From Monosporascus cannonballus (taxonomy: Eukaryota > Ascomycota > Sordariomycetes > Xylariales), in assembly GCA_004154925.1 (NCBI GenBank), contig QJNS01000194.1:62001-126000 (forward strand): 64,000 bases of DNA. Reading direction: 5' to 3'. Both the position numbers and the translations under genes were made by a program. Shown here in pieces: positions 57,389 through 64,000 of this stretch. Position 1 is the first letter of the stretch. Each line of letters opens with the position of its first letter. Below the pieces are notes generated by a model, which did not search any database, was not told the DNA's origin, and was given only the letters and a program-made list of their open reading frames with translations.

Positions 57389-58563
57389 TCACAGGACGCC
57401 GGCTTCGGCAAGTCGTTGTTTGAACTCTTCTGTGCGAGCCCGCACGCTTGTTCCATTCCAGAGTTCTTCGGAGAGGTAGGAGTTCCGGCTCAGCTTTGGA
57501 ATTCCGAACTGTTCTATCGCATAACTGGCAGCGACAGCACCACAAATGGATGCTTCCCTAGCGTCGCCCGTCTCCTGGAACGCAGCGGCAAATCCTCCTA
57601 GGAAAGCATTGCCCGCACCTGTAGGGTCCACCACTTTAGTAGTGGGTTTATCGTAGAAGGGGGTTAGCCATTCGGCACCGGAGCCGGATAGAGTCAGAGA
57701 GCCGTGCTCGCCACAGCGCACGACAACTAGGCCCTGTCCATTTTCTCCAACTCCGTAATGCAGGAATTTTCTGGCCTGCGACTCGATGGCGGGCTTTGAA
57801 AAACCCGAGCCTCCCTTTTCCTTTCCCTCGACTAGGTATCCTAGCTCCAGGTGGTTCGGCGAGAAGATGTCAACGTGCTTGCACGCTTCGAGGTGAGCTA
57901 TCAGGGTGGAAATATCGCAAGTGAGAGGAGCTGGTTCCCAGACAATTAGGGGGCGACCAGGAATCTTGTATCGATCCCGTAGTCCGCGGAGAGCTGATAC
58001 TTGGGCCACGAGGTCGTCCGGTGACGCTAAAATATGAAACGAGCTGGATCGGAGAAGGTTAGAGTGTTCCAGGTGATGGGGTGAAGGCTGTAGTCGTGGC
58101 GTAACATAGGAAAACGTCTTTTCTGGAGTAACACATCAGCCTCCGCTTGCCACCCACTCTCCATTGGACTTACTGCCGAATACGGTATCCTCGTACACCA
58201 GCAGTCCCCTAGTTGACGGCTTATCTTCCACTTTGTGCAACCGGAGGCGCATCTTCCAGCTCTGCAGTGACCGCATAATAACCTCTGGGAAGTCATTACC
58301 AGCTAGGATAAGACAGCCCACTGCCGTCGAGCGTAAGCCAGCATTGAAAAGCCGAGCACCGAGTGTAGCTGTTTCCAGGCCAGTTAGTTATAATCTGCTT
58401 CTACTACTAATAGAAAGGATGGCGCACCGTATAGACCTGAACCTCCGGGAATATCGCTGAGAGTCGGTTGATATGGGAATCGTAGTTCGTCTATTACCAT
58501 CATCCCCAGTGAGACGAAGCTGGGGTCTCTCTTCCTGGTCACTTTTGTCCAATATTGACCCAT
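57389..58563 (-). CDS. PfkB-family sugar kinase, Mak32-like, three exons
   Basis: Exons 58563-58428, 58368-58174 and 58122-57389 (introns 59 and 51 bp) encode 354 residues without a stop. Motifs are SFVSLGMMVIDELRF near the start, GGSGLYATLGARLF at the first splice joint, GCLILAGNDFPE, PSTRGLLVYED and WEPAPLTC. DIFSPNHLELGYL and the ATP-site signature DPTGAGNAFLGGF follow, the latter around residues 276-288. In classical PfkB kinases the last position of GAGD is the catalytic Asp. Here it is Asn (near residue 282), which I recall as usual for fungal Mak32-type proteins. Yeast Mak32 is linked to maintenance of killer virus RNA, but the substrate is unknown. Exon phases agree throughout, so the gene looks intact. 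Confidence 0.9.
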
Positions 58564-59019
58564 TGCAAGACCGTACCGTGACTAGTTGCTTATGGAGGTG
58601 AATGAAAGATCAGTGGCCATCCTAGATGCTATTGCGATGTATTTTCATGATTGTGGTCACTGCCTATTTTGATGCCTTGAGTTGGGAACAAGAACATGAA
58701 TCACGTGTGTAGCTGCAGAAAATTGAGGCAGCCAATCAAAAACACGAGTATCCTTCCTTCTCATTGTCAGAGTTACATCCGATCTGTCGCCATTAGCAAA
58801 ACCAGTAGGTGTATACAATCCATCAGGCTGCGAAGAGCCCGCTGACTAATTGAGGCTGCGTGCGCTGGGACGATGGATGCGAGTCACTCTTGGTTTGAAA
58901 AATTGGTTGCTACAAATTGTCCAGATGCAGGAGGACAACGCGGGTCATGTATTCCTTTGGAAGAGTATATAAGCCCAGCATAATATGTGAGTTTGCTTCC
59001 ATATCCCGGCTACTGGAGC
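58564..59019. other. Intergenic region between PfkB and phosphatase genes
   Basis: 456 bp with no open frame of note. It contains the promoter of the PfkB gene and the 3' end of the phosphatase gene. Confidence 0.5.
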
Positions 59020-59958
59020 TCAGAGTTTCACCGGGCTAGATTGCGCATCCTTGGGAGTTTTCACGCCACCATCCGACGTGATCGGCCCCCAAGTAGCACC
59101 GGCGCCATAGGAATCGAAACTCTCATCGCCGTGGAAATGCCAGCCGCGTTCCTCGCCTTTGCTCAGATGCCCGCACCAGCTATTCAAGACACAGTCCCAT
59201 CCACCTGCAACGCCGCCGTTCGTCTTCCATTCCAGGTAATCTGAGTCCGACCAGTCGGTTTTGGCGCCCGGGTTCCTTCTCACGAACTTGCTGATGCCAC
59301 ACGTGTAGCATTGGAAGTCGTCTTCGTCTAGGTCATCCGGAGCTGAACCGGTGAGGACTCGGCCTGTGCATATGATCTGCGCTGCGTGACCGCACAGTAG
59401 TAGAGTGATGGGCTCGTTACCGCGGCTCTGCCTCTCGTACTCTTGGTCGACGTCTCTGATCAGTAGCGACAGCGCCTTTGCAAGTCGGTCGTGGACCTCG
59501 GCTATCCGCTCTCCATGTCGATCTGGAATGAGCAGTGACTGATACTGATCATCCAGAAAGGGGAAAAACTCGTTCCGTAGCCTAGCAGGCTCCGCGGGCA
59601 CAGGTTGCTCGAACCACGCCTTCCCGAACCATTCTCCGATACCCCGCTCGCCCCGAACTGTCAGATTCGGTGCGGCTTCCTTCCGGAGTCGTAGTACAGT
59701 TGGCCGCAGAGTCTCCAGACAGCGGTAGAAGAGGCTCGAGTAGATGCGCAGGCGGTCCTGGGCGGCTTTCTCTGATAGCTCTTTGCTCAGGTAGACGCCC
59801 GTCTCCTCGGCCTGGTCGGCGCCGTGCGCAGCTAGCGGTGGGTCCGCGGGCAAGCCAGTCGGGAATGGGTGGCTGGAGGTGTATTTGCCGGTACTGGGAT
59901 CAAGTATCCAGGCCATTCGGTGACCATGCCTTAGTAAGAGGATCTCGGTGACCGGCAT
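59020..59958 (-). CDS. Histidine phosphatase (phosphoglycerate-mutase-like), TFC7/UBASH3-like
   Basis: A single-exon frame of 312 codons. The phosphohistidine motif LLRHGHR lies at residues 8-14, IYSSLFYRCLETL near residue 72 and the second catalytic His in LLLCGHAAQI near residue 200. The length and the CYTCGISKFVRR segment resemble fungal homologues of the TFC7 N-terminal and UBASH3 type, which remove phosphate from proteins or small molecules. The substrate is not predictable. Met at 59958 is the only sensible start, nine codons before RHG. Codon use and GC content are like those of its neighbours and no damage is seen. Confidence 0.9.
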   Translation of the reverse strand: MPVTEILLLRHGHRMAWILDPSTGKYTSSHPFPTGLPADPPLAAHGADQAEETGVYLSKELSEKAAQDRLRIYSSLFYRCLETLRPTVLRLRKEAAPNLTVRGERGIGEWFGKAWFEQPVPAEPARLRNEFFPFLDDQYQSLLIPDRHGERIAEVHDRLAKALSLLIRDVDQEYERQSRGNEPITLLLCGHAAQIICTGRVLTGSAPDDLDEDDFQCYTCGISKFVRRNPGAKTDWSDSDYLEWKTNGGVAGGWDCVLNSWCGHLSKGEERGWHFHGDESFDSYGAGATWGPITSDGGVKTPKDAQSSPVKL

Positions 59959-61157
59959 TTTCCTCGCCCGGAACGGCCCGCGTGTCCCACTGGATTGAGA
60001 ATCTTGGGAATATGCGGCGTGGTCTTATGCTACTAACTGCGGGCTTGTACCTGAAGGATTTCTGAGATTATCTGCGCGGATATCGTGATGATGCAGCTTG
60101 TAATTAATGGGACGCTCCGTTATGGCACGGGTTGCTTCTAAATGGGTGCCGAGGTTCAGGCGTCAGAACCAAGTGTTTGCCATTACAAAGCGACCCACAT
60201 AGCCCCTGAAGAAGCACTTGAGCGTAGAAGTACATGTATTAGATGGAGAAGCATCTGGCTTGCGTATAAAGAGTCCAGCTTATTCAAGAACCTTGGAAGA
60301 ATGCCTACCTAGGTAGACAAACTGGTAGAACTGTCCGACGTCGAATAGAAGTTTCACGTCATTATTGAGGTGATAGATTTCATTGCTATCCTTGTTATAG
60401 AAGTTGTCTTACGTTATTGCATATTGAGGGGTAACGCCTTTGCAGACCCTTGCAAAGCCCCGTATTCACTAAAAGAACATAATGCACATATAGGGGTAAG
60501 GAGCTCAGCTGAGCAATAGCAGCAAGCTGTTCTCTCGAATTTAGCTTTAGAGAAATCGGTATATAGATGCATATCCATTAAGAGGCACAACCTTCTTTTT
60601 TGCATATTCAACCAAGTCGATATCTATAGCCAGACGAAGCTACCCATCGTCAAGATAGGGTCAGAGCACGATGGAGACAACTTGCTCAACTCCTCAACTG
60701 AAGTGAGGATCTAATTCAACAGGAGGACAGCTTGAGGTGCATGGTAGGTTCTATTACCGGCCGTTACTTCGCATAGTTCTGCTCGTTTCAACACTTAAAC
60801 CATACTCATGAACACATGTGTGTTTCAGGATGAACATGCCAACATATTCAGCACTTATGGATGCGTAAAACAGACATATGTGCTACCGTTGTTTTCATCA
60901 GATTAACAGAGGGCTTGTACCTATAAAAGTAGTTTAGTGTGATATATACTTAGGTATCTCTTACCGTAAATAAGGCTGCAACATTCTAGATATCTGTATC
61001 AACACTACGTACCTCGATTCACAGATTGTTTACATATTTCAACCTGAGCATGGCCTCCGTCTTAATACAGGACCTTTTGCTCTGGATTTGTTGATCTTAT
61101 ATGGACTCTGCGCGACCTGTAATCTGTTTGTCATCGCTTTATTATCACCAATAGAAC
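59959..61157. other. Intergenic region, nothing recognised
   Basis: Moderately AT-rich with no motif-bearing frame. It lies upstream of the phosphatase gene and ends at the LTR at 61158. Confidence 0.45.
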
Positions 61158-61364
61158 TGTGAGACCCTGACATCACACACAGAAGCATATAACTGAAGAA
61201 GAAGTGTATTAAAGGTTGCCTGACCTCTAGAAGGTCCCTGCTAGAAAGTGAAGGCAGCGAACCCTCCTTTTATACACGTAAATACAACTGTGGCCAAGAG
61301 AAAAGGTACCAGGGGTGCATGAAGTAATTTCCGCTAGGGCTGACTGGCTTTACTAGGTCTGACA
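61158..61364. repeat. Copia-like LTR, type A
   Basis: This 207 bp sequence runs TGTGAGACCCTGAC to GTCTGACA and is closely similar to 13830-14038. Flanks AGAAC and GTGGT differ, so it is either one end of a longer element or was rearranged. The next bases (TGGTCCTACCC) could be a tRNA primer site if the element points right, or a purine-rich tract if it points left. Confidence 0.7.
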
Positions 61365-61656
61365 GTGGTCCTACCCTACCCGGAGATAACGCCGACTTGC
61401 GGCCGTCAACACCAAACGATTCCGAGTTGGAATGGGAATAAGACGAAATGGCCCAAGACTACGTTCGTGAAGAGGGTAAAGTCTCCATCATCCGGATTCG
61501 TTACCAACATGTGGCTAACAATCACGCCCAGAAGGACAAAAACTCTACTATAACCTTTATCAAAAACCAGGTGGTATTCCTCCTGAAAGTGTGAGCGACT
61601 CTTATGGTCCATCCGATTCGCTGCCTAAACGAGAAAAGGCATCGTGACAGCGAGAG

Positions 61657-62220
61657 TTGGATACTAAACCTCCGACCATCAAGGGCCCAGAGCCGGATCT
61701 TATCGATTTCTTCGAGTCCACCGAACAATCTCAAACACGCATAGCTACACAACCCCAGGCTCAACCCAAACACAAAGTGCAAATGGGCATGTCCCCCTGG
61801 GGACCTGTCCCGTTCCAAGTACAGCCGGCACGACCGTCCCAGCAGACCGGCTTCATCACACCACCGACCTGGTTCCAACCAAGATCCTTTCACCCAGCAG
61901 ACACAACGACCGGCCACAAGCGGATTTGCCACCCAGCCCCAGCCAGCCCCTCAAGTAAAGTCAGCGTTCACGGGCACAGGCTTTGGCAGGTCCTCCCCAC
62001 AGTCGAACTTCCAACCGAGTTCCCTACCTCCTATCCCACAGGATTTCGTTACCAGCTTCCAGACCAGCACAACGCCCAGCTTCCAAGGCGACTCACAACC
62101 GCCTCAACAAACTGCCAACCCCTTCAGGTGCTATATACTCCAACAACAAACCGCTCGCCCTTTACAACTACAAGTCCAACTACTAGAACAGCCGCTCTAC
62201 AGCACTCCAACACCACCTAA
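61657..62220 (+). CDS. Pro/Gln/Thr-rich ORF, possibly a clathrin-adaptor tail fragment
   Basis: The 187-codon frame reads EPDLIDFFESTEQSQ near the start, then repeated Gln/Pro/Thr and TGF motifs. This style is like the tail of fungal AP180-type (ANTH-domain) clathrin adaptors, which have LIDFF plus QPQQTGF repeats. The lipid-binding ANTH domain itself is not seen upstream, where only 300 bp separate it from an LTR. It is probably a degenerate gene fragment. Position 62221 to 62770 has no recognised feature. Confidence 0.35.
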   Translation: MDTKPPTIKGPEPDLIDFFESTEQSQTRIATQPQAQPKHKVQMGMSPWGPVPFQVQPARPSQQTGFITPPTWFQPRSFHPADTTTGHKRICHPAPASPSSKVSVHGHRLWQVLPTVELPTEFPTSYPTGFRYQLPDQHNAQLPRRLTTASTNCQPLQVLYTPTTNRSPFTTTSPTTRTAALQHSNTT

Positions 62221-62770
62221 AGAAATCCTTTCACACAGTCCTCTCCTTAAGCTACCCAACCTTTCACCATACTTACCTCCAATTCGCCCTTCCACTCTCC
62301 ATTGCCCGCTACCCAAGAGCAACAGCAAATACAATTACAACTCACCACACCAGCAGCTACTGTCAGCTAGGCAGATGTGCGTTAGGACGCCAAATACGGA
62401 AAGGCCACCCTCTGATCGGAACGTATATACTCCGTTGCGAGGCTACACAAAAGTTATACGCGTTGCGAGAGTGCACGCAATTAACCTAATAGAACACACA
62501 ACTGATGTCCCTTATATCTGACAGCTACTCCCGTCCTCCAGCCGGCCTTAACTAGGATAAGCCCTTTACGAAATACTTCACCCCCGTCCCACCACAGCTA
62601 TTCCTCAACAAGCCCAGTGCCTTATCTCCCAGCCAACGGGCAAGTACAAACCGCTTAAGGCAGGGCATCTTCGTCAGCTAGATCACTAGCCTAGGCTAGT
62701 AACACAATTTACAATAATATAATTCCAATCCTGCGCTACAATACGGGCTTGTATATATCCGGCGCCTAGG

Positions 62771-63094
62771 TGTTATGGCTGCACCACGCCATTACGCCAC
62801 CAGGGCAAAAGGTCAGTGGAATGATTGCAATTATGGCAATCATCCTGGTGCTTACAGCTGTATAAGAGTGTAAGATAATGGGTAGCTGAGGGCTAGGGTG
62901 AGGTGACCCCCAACCAGTCGCTGAGCGTATTCCAAGAAGTGAGTGTATTAGGTTACTTCCATCTGGCGTTTCTTACTAGCTGCCAGATGGTTATTTGTAC
63001 TGGCGCGTGGGTCTGTGGCTGGTCGGACACCAGCCGCAGCCCCATAGGAGCTGTATTCTCACAAAGAGCTCTTACGGTGGACCAGGCCGTAACA
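62771..63094 (+). repeat. Solo LTR (TGTTAYGGC family), full-length copy
   Basis: This 324 bp LTR begins TGTTATGGCTGC and ends GGCCGTAACA, with a perfect duplication CTAGG (62766-62770 and 63095-63099). Both ends match the 125 bp deleted copy at 22635-22759. No internal region is present. Confidence 0.9.
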
Positions 63095-64000
63095 CTAGGT
63101 CCGAACGTAACTGGATTTTTATTTCCGAAGGAATTATATAAACTAAACTAGTTTTATCGGTATTATTATCGATTACCCATAAAATTTACTTGATTAAGTA
63201 GTTTATAATAATCTTTAGATAACTTTATTTATTTAATAATTTATATTCTATTCGTTTACAGTTATACGGCTTTATACGTATATGTTGAATTCATAATATT
63301 AATTAACATTAAATCGACATAATAAAATAGGGCAAGGTGCTAAGCTTTAGCACTCAACTTGGCTTATCAAATAGTTCGAATCTGTTATATATAATTAAAA
63401 ATCCATTCTACCGAGCGCAACTCAGAACACATCACCATTGAAACACGCATACCTCGGTTATTAAGTTAAACACCATAAATACAATCGGATTCATCTTCAT
63501 ATCTTGTTAACCCTTACCCATTCTGTAATAGCGCTTAAAAAATTCGTGTCACAGTGCTAAGTGGCGGGTATATAGGGCAGAACAAGGCGGTCAGTGCTCG
63601 AGCTGACAACGTTCCACTTTTGGTGCTGAAATGTAGCTGCCCTATTCGGGCTATATTTTATTTTTCCTCAATAAGATGACCGCTGCCAGCGTCCTGGTAA
63701 CCTGTATGAACCCATCCTATGACCCATATGCCCCAAGCTAACTATTTAGGTGCGATTTTCGATTGATTATCATCATCACCAAATTCCCTTTCTCTTTACA
63801 CTTATCTGCAACCTGGCGCACCGCAACAACAACAACAACAATAAACACCATAACGCCGCGCTCACGAACTCCCTTTTCAGATTCCGCGCTTTTGTTAACT
63901 GGTACAACATAATACACCCTCCCTTATTACCGGAAGGTTAAGAAAAGTTATGAAGTAATTAACTTAACGGAAAATTTATTAATTTCTTTTAGGAGTGGTT
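63095..64000. other. AT-rich end of the window, no gene
   Basis: AT-rich DNA with a CAA microsatellite near 63820-63840 and no open frame with a motif. It may be mutated repeat DNA, but no terminus or domain is visible. Confidence 0.45.

Noticed and set aside
45980..59958. Secondary-metabolite cluster (methyltransferase, oxygenase-like gene, MFS transporter, reductase)
   Set aside because: No PKS, NRPS, terpene cyclase, P450 or pathway regulator is present; the oxygenase-like gene is broken and the families are common outside clusters.
63340..63400. tRNA-like motif: AGTTCGAATCT with a 5 bp stem, preceded by a GTGCT/AGCAC hairpin
   Set aside because: No D-arm or acceptor stem pairs with it and the anticodon-like loop lacks the invariant T33.
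1..64000. CRISPR arrays, bacterial operons or phage genes
   Set aside because: Spliceosomal introns, fungal families and RIP show a fungal chromosome; no regular repeat-spacer array exists.

Overview
This window comes from a filamentous ascomycete (Pezizomycotina). The intact genes carry many 51-97 bp GT-AG introns with CTAAC-type branch sites. They encode typical fungal families: an aminoglycoside-phosphotransferase-like (APH-like) kinase, an AusD-like methyltransferase, a Dal5-type MFS transporter with 13 exons, an AKR8-like reductase, a Mak32-like PfkB kinase and a TFC7-like histidine phosphatase. Much of the repeat DNA is TA-rich and full of TAA/TAG stops where CAA, CAG or TGG would be expected. 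That is the signature of repeat-induced point mutation (RIP).

Left compartment, about 1-41 kb: a nest of transposons. An SNF2-helicase-like gene (minus strand) was cut by a 7.0 kb chromodomain Ty3/gypsy element (152-7166, 5 bp target duplication GTTTG), by a solo LTR (7582-8016) and by a PIF/Harbinger DNA transposon. The Harbinger was itself hit by a second gypsy copy, which was in turn hit by a second gypsy family (complete copy 25858-33124). The parts now lie out of order. Four independent kinds of junction evidence indicate that 11.8-38.4 kb was inverted between two oppositely oriented LTRs (11383-11801 and 38384-38802). Inside the inverted block, 14-22 kb is a less mutated island with a decayed membrane-tail protein gene, a DUF6601 pseudogene, an intact small hypothetical gene and an intact APH-family kinase.

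Boundary, about 39.6-41.8 kb: a RIP-damaged DUF3435-type tyrosine recombinase gene (the family of Starship captains) whose first exon is hardly mutated.

Right compartment, about 42-61 kb: ordinary GC-balanced DNA. It holds an F-box-like remnant, a 211 bp Tc1/mariner-type MITE, an intact methyltransferase, a decayed 2OG-oxygenase-like gene, a Cys-rich ORF with one stop, and four intact minus-strand genes in a row (MFS transporter, aldo/keto reductase, PfkB kinase, histidine phosphatase). No PKS, NRPS or terpene synthase is visible, so a biosynthetic cluster is not supported. The right edge (61-64 kb) returns to LTRs and AT-rich DNA.

The most unusual features are the reconstructable LTR-mediated inversion and an antisense reading frame (Zn2Cys6-like cysteines plus coiled coil) between the chromodomain and the 3' LTR of the gypsy elements. 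All exon boundaries, frames and target-site duplications were read by eye; family names rest on recalled motifs, not on a search.
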